Of a stretch of DNA of 64,000 bases, positions 36,301-45,153 are shown piece by piece. Position numbers and translations under genes: made by a program. Numbering within the stretch: position 1 is the first letter of the stretch; every line of letters begins with the position of its first letter. Source of the DNA: Nematopogon swammerdamellus (taxonomy: Eukaryota; Arthropoda; Insecta; Lepidoptera; Adelidae); contig OX336338.1 of the NCBI GenBank assembly GCA_946902875.1, positions 9,415,971-9,479,970 on the forward strand, read 5' to 3'. Below the pieces are notes generated by a model. The model saw only the letters and a list, made by a program, of their open reading frames with translations. It did not search any database and was not told where the DNA came from.

Positions 36301-38054
36301 AGACGTTGGATTTTATTAAAGGTAAGGATATATTTCGTAAAAGGCGACTCCCTTCTTGTATTACTAGGTGGTAGGGTTTAACCCGCCCGGGTTGGTACCA
36401 CCGCACTGAATGAAAGGTCGGTCGAAACGGCTATGTAAATAGTTTGTGTTTTCCGTCCAGTTCAATGTAGCCGGCACGACCTAAGGGAGGCACTGACGTG
36501 ACACCAAGTTCACCCGGTGTTATGGGTTCACATCACGGTTGTTGCAGGTCATGTAGCCAACCGTGTCGGTTTACATAAAAAAAAAAAACAAAGTATATGT
36601 GGAGTATGAGTTAAAAGGTGAAGAGATGTCGTGTCCTCTGTCTCCACGTGTTGCGCTGCACAGCGGATGTTGTTGTGGGCGTCTGTCCGTTGGTTTCTGA
36701 GTTAGAAATGTGTAGGTGCATGCATGAAGAACATTATGGGAGTGGAAGAGGCGGCAGAGGTGTGTCAGGATCGTGGCACGTGGAGATCCGTTGTCTCTGC
36801 CTACCCCACCGGGAAACAGGCGTGACGCTATGTATGTATGTATGTAAATGTGTAGGTATATACTGCGCGCAGAAAGAAATTATAGGAATGTGTTGTGTGA
36901 AAACAGTGGTGGCGCTAGGCGTCGGCGACGGGTCCTCGCAAAAAATTGTTTACCGTAGCTGATTCCCTTTGGGATCGCGCAATCCCAAAGATTCTCATGA
37001 AAGTATGGTCGCACACTTTGGGCTATTGCTTGTTGGGTTATTTATTTTAATTTATTCATGTTATTTTTGTCAACATTTGATGAGCAATAAAACTCATATA
37101 CTCATACGTCAGTGTCATTCTATTGATCGTTTTCTTTCTGACTGAGAAATGAAAGAGGCCTCGCAAAGCTGATGTCGCTGACGTCTACATTTGGTCTAGC
37201 ACCGCCACTGTGTGAAAATATGGCGATTTGTTATTTAGACTGTAGCACCATCTTCCATTGGAGAGGCGTGTGTCCAGCAGTGGACGCTTACACGCTGACT
37301 GACTGACTGACCATCTCCCATCGTGATTATGAATCTTTGATGTCTCTTCGGCGCGTAGCGTCGTAAGCGGTGTTTCATCGATCTTTCATGCATTTGTGGC
37401 TAGGAGTCACCACATATACAACAACCTCGTCAGTCAACTTGCCTCAAGCCTGCTGAACACGACAGGCAATGTAAACTAGACGGCCTTTCTCCAAAAAACC
37501 TAACTGGGGAAGTTTTACACCTGCTATCATACTGGGAGCCACATTGATGGATTATTTTCATCCATTGCAGCCATACAAACTGTTAACTACATACTTCCCA
37601 TTGTGTTAACATAATAAAATGAAATATAATGTAAATTAAATACATTTTATACCTTTTACAGAGTGAGTGCGTGTTTATCGTGCGCACCGTTCAGACGTTC
37701 CACATTGAGTCTCGAAAGTGGAGCGACATAGGCTACAACTTCCTGGTGGGTGGGGACGGGTCGGCGTACATCGGGCGCGGTTGGGACTACGTGGGCGCGC
37801 ACACCAAGTACTACAACTCCAGGAGCATCGGGATCGCTTTCATAGGCACCTTCAACAACATAGACCCTCCGCGACGTCAAGTCATGGCCTGCAAGCAACT
37901 CATTGAGGACGGCATAGCATTAGGAAAGATCGCAAAGGATTACAAGCTCTTTGGGCACAGACAGCTAATGTCTACTCTAAGCCCGGGCGACAGAGTCTAC
38001 TCCATAATCCAGCAGTGGCCGCACTGGTCCGACAATAACACGGACACCGAGTGA
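30304..38054 (+). CDS. PGRP-LC: Transmembrane peptidoglycan recognition protein, PGRP-LC/LE-like
   Basis: Exons 30304-30724, 32300-32461, 35932-36080 and 37662-38054 join in phase (1, 1, 0) into 374 residues. Residues 1-140 are cytoplasmic, acidic and Ser-rich, with a cRHIM-like segment (about 78-103, including 'VHFGNKT' and 'NGPVTIKQ'), the motif through which PGRP-LC/LE and Imd assemble amyloid signalling complexes. A transmembrane helix spans about 154-176. The PGRP domain is about 205-374. Zinc-ligand positions read H235, Y269, H343, but the amidase cysteine is S351 ('STLSPG' instead of 'TxCPG'), so it should bind and not cleave peptidoglycan. G284-W285 and R298 match the meso-DAP-specific pattern of Imd-pathway receptors. 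C241/C247 form the conserved disulfide. The LC versus LE orthology is inferred; I would call it PGRP-LC-like because of the membrane helix. Confidence 0.92.
30725..31785 (+). other. PGRP intron 1, first part
   Basis: AT-rich, no element recognised apart from a GC-richer stretch near 31120-31300 without coding signal. Confidence 0.4.
31790..32030 (+). pseudogene. LINE protein end with (TATG)n tail
   Basis: Encodes 'MGVEEAAEVCQDRGAWRSVV' then 'SAYP', the C-terminal segment of a LINE ORF2 (pattern 'DRxxWRxxV'), followed by a 'tatgtatgcatgtatgtat' run. The same segment with the same tail recurs at 36719-36845. It lies in PGRP intron 1. Confidence 0.75.
32300..32461 (+). CDS. PGRP-LC: PGRP exon 2: transmembrane exon
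   Basis: 162 bp, phase 1 at both borders ('attttacag|c' and 'tccaa|gtaagt'). It encodes basic 'GRFKWLIRPQ', a ~22-residue hydrophobic helix, then acidic 'LERSQDEGY'. The charge bias predicts cytoplasmic N-terminus and extracellular C-terminus. Confidence 0.85.
32470..33570 (+). other. Intron between PGRP exon 2 and the cassette exon
   Basis: No supported feature; a 'gccgaacaccctgtata' end at 33020 resembles a mariner terminus. The minus frames at 32647-32865 and 33250-33441 lack motifs. Confidence 0.4.
33572..33739 (+). CDS. PGRP-LC: PGRP alternative cassette exon with a second transmembrane helix (predicted)
   Basis: The acceptor 'ccccacttttcag|ag' opens a frame that fits phase 1 of the preceding exon. 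It encodes 'TCAESNN', a hydrophobic helix of about 22 residues ('VIFVTIGTGILMLVSILIAV'), then basic 'SRIQYDTKPQRAQR'. A phase-1 donor 'acaa|gttcgt' at 33740 (non-optimal) would give a 168-bp symmetric exon joining in frame to the PGRP domain. Without that donor the frame runs to TAA at 33826 and the exon could be an alternative 3' end, with an AATAAA near 34083. The strong acceptor, the membrane helix and the matching phase support a real exon. Which of these uses occurs is unknown. Confidence 0.55.
35264..35558. mobile_element. hAT-type MITE 'CACAGAGCAT', copy 1 (295 bp)
   Basis: Perfect 8-bp duplication 'gtgaaacc' (35256-35263 and 35559-35566). The ends 'cacagagcatcaaat' and 'atttcatgctctgtg' are inverted repeats, and subterminal 'tactagaggcgcc' / 'ggcgcctctagta' extends the symmetry. 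A (GT)n tract sits in the middle. It lies in the PGRP intron before the PGRP-domain exons. A second copy is at 46404-46674 in opposite orientation. Confidence 0.92.
36105..36330. repeat. Interspersed repeat with (TACA)n tract
   Basis: It begins 'actagctgtgcccgcggctc', contains 'gttctcgagttataagcggg', an (ACAT)n run at 36270-36294, and ends 'cttacctttaataaaatcc' in reverse relation to 11085-11310. It starts 25 bp after a PGRP exon. Confidence 0.7.
36360..36592 (+). mobile_element. 5S-derived SINE, 5'-truncated copy
   Basis: Carries the SINE body and tail ('aaaggtcggtcgaaacggct', 'tgtagccggcacgacc', 'agccaaccgtgtcgg') and an A-run at 36577-36588. The 5S-like head is missing. Confidence 0.75.
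36719..36848 (+). pseudogene. LINE protein end with (TATG)n tail, copy 2
   Basis: Near-identical to 31890-32020, with the same 'DRGTWRSVVSAYPTGKQ' pattern and 'tatgtatgtatgta' tail; in the last PGRP intron. Confidence 0.75.
37240..37312 (+). pseudogene. LINE ORF2 end fragment
   Basis: Nucleotides 'ggagaggcgtgtgtccagca' plus 'gtggacgctta' match the 'GEAYVQQWT' end seen at 11876-12033, here on the plus strand. Confidence 0.6.
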
Positions 38055-38422
38055 GTTGTCTTTCCACTTTCAAAGGCTCCACCGAGGTGATTAATTTCGG
38101 AAGATGCATTTTTTGTACTTAAATTTTCGCCGATTCGAGGGGATTGGAGAAAGTATTCAACGTAAAAAATAGTATTGCTAGTAGAAAATGATTGATACTT
38201 GCAACATACTGTTGGTACAAATTGTTTTGTATAGGATAATTTGGTGCTCTATTATTACGCTACTCATCTCAAAGATAAGTTTCTATAGATTAAGTTACTA
38301 TATTTCTATGTGTAAATAGATTATGTGAAGTTCTACGATACAATTTTTTACATTTCATAGTTTCTTAGGGATTTAACCGACTGTGCCAACTAGTGCCAAC
38401 AGTGGCTGTTGACTGAAGAATT

Positions 38423-38428
38423 AATAAA
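38423..38428 (+). terminator. Polyadenylation signal of the PGRP gene
   Basis: AATAAA 369 bp after the stop codon, the first clear signal in the 3' UTR. Confidence 0.55.
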
Positions 38429-38519
38429 AAACTGCGAAGGATTTGTTGTACAATTTTTATGAACCTAGAAAGGAGTGTACTTAGAGGATGTTTGTTAAGC
38501 AGCTGTAAATTGTATTGTT

Positions 38520-39575
38520 CGTAAATTAAGGGCTAATGTACAAAGACCGTACAGGCAAGCCACATATGCAACTCCATTCCTTTTAAAGTCGGGCAGGCAA
38601 TTTGACCCTGATTTCTTTCAACTTTGATCTGATGACCTAGATATGTCAGATTACATAGGTGAAGACCACATATGCATTGGTTGAGTAATAAGTGAACATA
38701 GAAAGGACCGGTCCGGTGTATCGGGTATGCACCGAGGACCCCAGGAGGAAGCATGCCGCTCCCACAACCCGAGTTGTAGAAGCGACATGCGGACCAAATA
38801 TTACCGTTAAGGAAATATGGACACTGTCTCCGCAACATGAGAGGTAACACATAATTTGGCGACGAGGATATAGATAGACAGACAGAAGGCAGACGTCACG
38901 TGTTATAATATTGTGTATGGATTATACATAGCACCAAAAATAACTTTACTCTGCAGGGATCCTAGATTTAAAGTATAGCTATATTTTTTATCTAGATATT
39001 TTTACGATATATGTACATAATTTTTTTTTTACGGATCAATAAAAATGTAAAATAATAACTTCCAAAACTATATAGCGGTTCCCAACCTTTTTTAGACTAT
39101 GACTCTCTCAACATGTTTAAATATTTTTGCGCCTCACCTGAGTTATCTATACACATAATTCTATAGAAAATTTTGCATGGTTGTAATCCTTAGCCTTATC
39201 TCCATATTCAAAGAGCGTGGATTTTAATGCCGAAGACGGTCACACCGCCGCGGGGCGATTTTGTCCCGGCGACATCAGTGCATTTAAGGGTATATAAATA
39301 AAAAAGAAGAAAGGACAGACGGCGCGTCAAACTATCCGTCGAGGCCAAATTTCAGTAGTTGTACGATCATTGAAAAAAAGTCTTGCAACCGCAGGCCCTA
39401 GGTGTAATGGCGGAATGCCCTGAGCCATAGCGATGCATAGGTTGGGTACCCTTAGTATACTGAATAAATGGCTGATGAAGTTATTAGATTATGATAATAT
39501 ATGAATACAAACATATTTTAGATAATTTTATGGAATTGACTTTTACTTAGCAAAAGTATTCTTCAAAAATTTTTT
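38520..39575. other. Intergenic, nothing certain
   Basis: The minus-strand open frames at 38533-38852 have no motif. At 39075 'gcggttcccaacctttttt' resembles a degraded hAT-type end, without a partner that I can see. Confidence 0.4.
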
Positions 39576-39580
39576 CTTAA

Positions 39581-39745
39581 GCCGCGTCTCCTGCGAATGT
39601 TTTTTTTAAACATTACACAGAAATATCGAAACATTGGGGCGTGGCCATACACATTTGTATGAAAACAAATGTGTTTGTGTAATGTTTCGAAAAAAAACAT
39701 GCGCAGGAGACGCGGCCATTGATTTTATAAAATCAATGACGCGGC
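39581..39745. mobile_element. Foldback MITE, copy 4, flanked by TTAA
   Basis: The element from 'gccgcgtctcctgcg' to 'gacgcggc' is bounded by TTAA at 39577-39580 and 39746-39749. The right end is doubled by a small palindrome 'cattgattttataaaatcaatg'. Best-preserved member of the family at 24608, 25111 and 28701. Confidence 0.8.
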
Positions 39746-39979
39746 TTAAGAGATGCAAACATTATTTTGGTTAAGTCAAAGTTATTTGGGACATGGTTTC
39801 ATACTAACTATTAAGAGTCGTGTATTAAATAATTGTTATATCATGTTATTATCTTTTTTTATTTGTCGTCCCCATAATAAACTTAATTTCATCATGTCCG
39901 ACCATTTCAAACGTGGTTGATCAAAATAATATATTGCATGCTTCAATTAGACGAAAAAAGAGAGCAAAGCAAAAAAAAA

Positions 39980-40728
39980 GAGCATAATACTATGGTTTTT
40001 TTTTCTATCATGCTCATGACTTGCAGCTCTACCGTCACTTCCGTCTCAAGGACACTCAAACCCGCCGCAGCCCTCATGAATATAGACCTTGAGTCTTCAC
40101 TCGATTTGGCTCTGCGGTTCTTGTTAACACACAAGTTATAATCACCGGATCACCTAAATTGTGGATAAATCTGGACTGGAGTACTCGCCGCTCCGATGAT
40201 TTCAGTGGCATAGGTATCCCCTACAGCAAGTGCATTCAAAATTTCGGGCTACTGATCGACGAATCCCTTACGCGTGGAACCTGCAGGTTAACGAGGTCAG
40301 TGAAAGTCAAATGCCATGCTTGTGCATTCGTTATATATTGCAAGCGTTTGCAAAACTTCATTCGCATTGGCACAAAAATTACGCTCGCTCAATCTCTCTT
40401 ATTGCCAATTCTGGATTATGCCGATGTGTGTTATCTTGACCCAAATGAGGATCTCCTCAACCAACTTGAACGTATTCTCAACTTGTGCATTCGTTATATT
40501 TTCGGATTGCGCAAGTACGACCATATTTCTGAATATCGAGCGCGCCTTCAGTGGCTCGATATTTGTGGTCGCAGGAACTCTCACGCCCTCTCTCTTCTCT
40601 TCCGCACACTTAATGACCCTGCTGCTTCCAAATATTTGAGTGGACGGTTTGAATTCCTATCTTATCATGATCTGCTGTCAACTTACTCTTGGCAATACCT
40701 TGGAGATAGAGATAGACATTATTCATAA
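39980..40728 (+). pseudogene. Non-LTR retrotransposon reverse transcriptase, C-terminal half
   Basis: An intact 189-codon frame (40159-40728) shows the post-catalytic part of a jockey/CR1-like reverse transcriptase: 'NFGLLIDESLT', 'KITLAQSLLLPILDYADVCY', 'LNQLERILNLCIRYIFGLRK', 'RARLQWLDI'. Just upstream (39995-40035), in another frame, the catalytic YADD box reads as 'HAHDLQLY', with the first Asp lost. A frameshift or stop separates the parts. Dead copy; no target duplication located. Confidence 0.85.
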
Positions 40729-41254
40729 TGCCCGGGCAATTTAATTATTTCAACAGTTATTATCATATTGCCCTGTCATATTGGGCATTATTCAAAATGC
40801 CCGGGCGTTATGCATAATGCCCAATTAATCACTTGGTCCATAACATATATATGCTACATATGCTTGAATGTATTGCAGGTAAGTGAAAATAAAAGTTATT
40901 TTATTTATTTTTAATTTTTAAAGTTATATTGATAAAAAACATCAAATTACAGCTGCAAATATTTATGTTTATTGGTTCTGGTGATTCAAACAATATACTT
41001 AACATTAAAACACAGAATTTTTATTGTTAATGTAAATGGACCATTTACCTGTATTAATAAACTACTAACATCCACCATTATGAACAAAATGCCATTACAG
41101 TTTAATTATACTGGAGAGGGCACCTACCGTTATTGTTAAATATATGATATCTACTATCTTTTAATTTTAGTATATACATATAATTATTAAGTTGTATGTA
41201 CAATAATTTCTATATCCTAGAAATTATTTGGGAATTAAATTCCACGACTAACAA

Positions 41255-41411
41255 TCAGTCTTTATAACTATTATTTTTGTCTGGCAATGGTGGCGGCGGC
41301 GTGGCGGTTGAAGTAGGTACTACGGTCGGAAGATGACGCTCGGCATGGAGCTTGGAGAAGTCTACACCACGTGGTCCCGGATATGCACGATGCTCTCTCC
41401 TGCCGTTACAC
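41255..41411 (-). CDS. Candidate 3' exon of an unrecognised minus-strand gene
   Basis: After a plausible acceptor ('taatgttgccag|g') the minus strand is open for 51 codons to TGA. The composition is coding-like: 'REHRAYPGPRGVDFSKLHAE', then a Pro/Thr-rich tail with 'ATPPPPLPDKNNSYKD'. GC content rises sharply against the surroundings. I do not recognise the family. Without splicing, the frame extends to an ATG at 41491 (78 residues). The next candidate exon of the same strand is at 43327-43495. Confidence 0.35.
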
Positions 41412-41534
41412 CTGGCAACATTAAACATTATATAATTCTTAGTTTTGTTTAAAAATCTGTTGAGTTTGTCTACCGGCTTCAGTTCAATCAAATATGTCTA
41501 CCTAATTTCTAAACATAATACTATATGGTATTTT

Positions 41535-41690
41535 TTTTTGGGAAGCTCGACATATGGCGCGCCTCAGACTAACGCAGAGGTGTAGTCCGACGGCGCCCAC
41601 GGGCATTTGAATATTTACGGGGGCTGCGAATACCATGTCGGCCGGCTAGGTGCACCTTTACATTGACTGACTATACATTAGAAACAAAAC
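41535..41690. repeat. Dispersed repeat family D, copy 2
   Basis: Same blocks as 26247-26470 ('gtgtagtccgacgg', 'cgcccacgggcattt', 'gctaggtgcacct'). Confidence 0.75.
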
Positions 41691-41699
41691 AGACAAGAC

Positions 41700-42940
41700 A
41701 GAAAAAACCCTAGACAGCTAAAAATTGTAAAAAATATGACTCTGGAATTTCAAACTTCTGCCATTTTGAGAATACGCGTGGTTTTAATTTCTCATTATCA
41801 TGCACAGCGAGTACGCTGCATTTTAGCGGGAGCGAGCTCGGTGTCGTGAAAATGCCTCGGTTAGCGACCACAGTTATGTAAATTTTTGTTCTATAGGAAA
41901 AGGCAATGATGTTTATCCATACAACCCTCCATTCTCACTTGTTGTTATAAGAAAAAATCATTGAAATATTACTAGACGAAAATCTACGACCATACATTCA
42001 GCGACCTGCGCTTATTTTGTGGGCGGTAACCGTAGTAAGACGCATAAAACCCATGGAGGTATTGTGGAACTGAAAGGGTTAATTATTTTATGAAATATTT
42101 GAGTTTTTGTCAAAGTCGGCACTCCAAAAGCTCGGCGCGGCCGCAGCTGAAAACTTTGCTACAGTTAGCATAATAAATTTTTTGATTGATATTTTAATTG
42201 ATTTTTTGAATAAAGATTTGAAATAATACAGCGGTAATGTTTTATTAATTTCAAAATAATCCATATAAAGTATTTTCTAGAAAGTGGCCATAGAGTCATA
42301 TTTTTTACAATGTCTAGCTTACATTATTTCGGAGGGTTATCTATCATCCAGGGTTAACTGGATTGTTTTGGAGTTTCCATTCAAACTTAAACGATCACAT
42401 TAAAATTTTGTTGTCCCACAGACTCTGCATCGTTGCCTTGATGGTGTAACTACACACACCACACGCAATACCAACTATTGCATATTATTTATTTACCGGA
42501 ATATAAATTGCAATATGAAATCAGTAAGAAGGTACAAGGTACAAAAACCAAATAGATTTAATAAACAAAAACAAACAAAGTTATTTATTAGAAAATTTTA
42601 CGGCTTTAGTCACGGTTGTCGGTTGGACTCGACGTTTCGGGCCGTGAGTAAAGGCGTTAAATTGTCTAATAATGTATCAACCACAGTAATTAAAAAACCC
42701 ATACTCATAGAGTAACTTATATGGTGGGGTTTAGAGGCATCAGCTTCATTCCTCAATAAGCGCCTCTGGTGGCAGAAGCTCAAAGTAGCTCATATCTATC
42801 TATAACTTTGTATACTAGGTAGTACGTATGCTTAGGTAGGTACGTAGGTTCATAACCTCAATATTTTCTTATTTTTTAGGAATGTAGAAATTAAACAATT
42901 GAATGAATAAAATATATCATTTAATGTTTATTTTTTTGTT
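41700..42940. other. Intergenic, diffuse repeats
   Basis: The segment 42590-42690 ('ggttggactcgacgtttcgg') is typical of a dispersed lepidopteran repeat, and the frame at 42515-42715 is part of it. The rest shows nothing I can support. Confidence 0.4.
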
Positions 42941-43019
42941 TCCTAATAACAATGCTTCTCTTTGGATGGTATCGCCTTATAAACTTTTTTCCTGCTGCTA
43001 TTTCTGCTGATCTCAGTCC

Positions 43020-43084
43020 AATAAACGTAACCGAGGTCGGAGAGAAAGTATAAAACACCAAAAAACAAAGGCGGGTCACAGGTA
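43020..43084 (+). other. Possible plus-strand exon (65 bp)
   Basis: A long pyrimidine-rich tract with 'tttctgctgatctcag' precedes, and 'cacag|gtaagtatc' ends, a 65-bp segment that is open in one frame ('SNKRNRGRRESIKHQKTKA'). Both splice signals are near consensus. It could be a 5' non-coding exon of a longer bigmax transcript or of a non-coding RNA. The opposite strand is also open here (42943-43149, two hydrophobic stretches), so the strand is uncertain. Confidence 0.35.
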
Positions 43085-43326
43085 AGTATCACAAATAATT
43101 GAAGAAAACACCATGAGCAAACAAAACGTTTAACAACCACAAACCACACTTAACTTGATTTAACAAAAATTATAAACTGTCTGTACCGCACCGTTCCTTC
43201 AGTGTTCCCAGATCAGTTATACCAATTCCCTCCAAACCATTAGAAAAAACCTCCAGTTTCCCATATTTTCTAAAATAAAAACCATCTTACCTACATTAAT
43301 TCTCAAAAAAGGATAGGTACCTATTA

Positions 43327-43495
43327 GTCGTCTGGTTCCAGTATGCCACCGCTGACGGTACGGTTATGATGTATGACGTAACAGCTATCGGTACCGTCGA
43401 CAAAAAAGTCGGATAGACGAATGCTCCCGCCGCCGCCAGCCACCAGGCCGCCGCCGCCGACAACTGAACTGTCGTTACTTCGTATTTCAGGCATG
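43327..43495 (-). CDS. Candidate small gene or exon, 56 residues, unrecognised
   Basis: The minus-strand frame starts with ATG (MPEIRSNDSSVVGG), has two Gly runs, then 'IRLSDFFVDGTDSCYVIHH' and ends 'GILEPDD' at a TAA. The Gly/Ser-rich start and polar body are more protein-like than the competing frame on the same strand (43296-43601, hydrophobic Ala/Val). A CpG-rich region (43640-43860) lies upstream on this strand and could be its promoter. Family unknown; it may be one exon of a gene that continues to 41255. Confidence 0.35.
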
Positions 43496-44799
43496 TACTA
43501 CCATGTAATAATAATTCTACGTAATTAAGGGACATGACTAGTGAAGCTAGCGCACACGTCATAGTCATATTACTATTCCTTTTTTTTACTCGTATTGGCA
43601 TTTGAACACAACAAATGTTAGTAATAAAACAAATAACACAAAAAAAAAAAACAAAATTCGTACACGCGCGAGGGGTAGGTAGCTCAATTACACATATAAT
43701 ACGGGCGTGGCTACGCGGTATTATATTCTTTGGCTACGCGACAGCGATACTAACGCTACTGAGCTAGGCATCAGCGGGTGTCGCGTGCGTGTGGCGCGAT
43801 GTGCGTAAGCGCGGGCTGAGGTAGCGGCAAACCAGCAATAGACAAGTAATACTAATAAGGATAATAGGGAAAGAAAGGATGAACGAGTGAAACTAAAATA
43901 TTGTTATTTATCTAAATACTACTCGTAGTTCACGACGTGTTTTTGCTTTAAAATGAAAACCACCGGAAAACCTAAATTTTTACGAAAATCCTTCATTTCA
44001 TTGATTTTATATTGCTCCAGAAACCCGAAAACGAAATACCTCCAATTTTGGAGGAAAACCTCCATATCTGACAACACTGCGTTACTTTCGTCCTTGATTG
44101 ACCCGCCATCTATGAACAGCAGCTCAAAGTACTTTTGCACGTACAATTTTCATAGAAATAAATTTTGTACTGACTGCACAGACCCTGCCCATACTTCTTC
44201 TTCTTACCAATAAAACTACTAACATCAAACTTCAACAACAATGACGAATAATGAATGATAAATGATAATGAATGAATGACTGACTGACATACAGCTAGCT
44301 GCTTGACACTGTCAGCTGAGTGCTGAGCTGACAGGTAGGACAACAGAGATTTTTTTTAAATTAATTATTGGCTTGGATACCAGGTCCTTCTGCCATTTCT
44401 TAAATTTTCTTTTCTTTATATATTTGCTACTGTATTTACTATATATTTGTACAGGCTTTTATAATATTTTTGTTCGATTAATAAGTCATGATGTCAATCA
44501 TTGCCATGTCATGTTTTTTTAAAGAAAACATTTATCTTAACCGAATTTTTAGTAGCTAAACTCTTTCCAATGTATGAAGAAAACATCTGAGATATATTGT
44601 CTCTACTAGCCCAGCTGGGTACTGTACTGTAAGTATCTTAAATTAGGACAACATTCTGCCTTGTCCAACATACAAAAAAAATGTTGGTGTCTCGCTGAGC
44701 GTAATTTCGCGTGTTGGGGTGGATATGGTTTTATCGAGCACCTTTAATACCTCGGACGGAACGGCCACCCACACTGAGTTTCTTTAAAAAACGTTGGCA

Positions 44800-45153
44800 T
44801 TTCGGAACGTTACGCTTACACTTAAATTAGTTCGTGTTATACTCAGAACGGTCGCCGGAACATACCTATTCCACCAAATGTCAGCTGTCACGTTGCTGTC
44901 AACTGTCAGTGTCAACTCAAATAAAAATGGCAGTTTTCTTTTGTGTTGGAAGAGTCGGCTTCTCTCTCGTCCGCCGTTTACCTACGAGTACAGGAAGAGC
45001 GACAGAGCGTGTAGGTAGGCCGCCGCCGCGGTGAACTTTGGTGGGAAGCGCGTGTACTCGTCACCCACTCACTCACTCATATCTACCTCTACTCACGACC
45101 GGAAGGCAGTGTTGTTTGTTGTTGTTATTGTTGGCCAACTTATCGTTATCATA
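44800..45153 (+). promoter_or_regulatory. Promoter and leader of bigmax, with upstream frame
   Basis: CpG-rich, GA/CT-rich sequence with an initiator-like 'ctgtcagt' near 44903. A 35-codon upstream frame (44927-45034) starts MAVFFCVGRV, ends PPPR and stops 120 bp before the bigmax ATG, out of frame with it. If transcription starts near 44905 it would be translated first and could lower bigmax translation. Confidence 0.4.
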
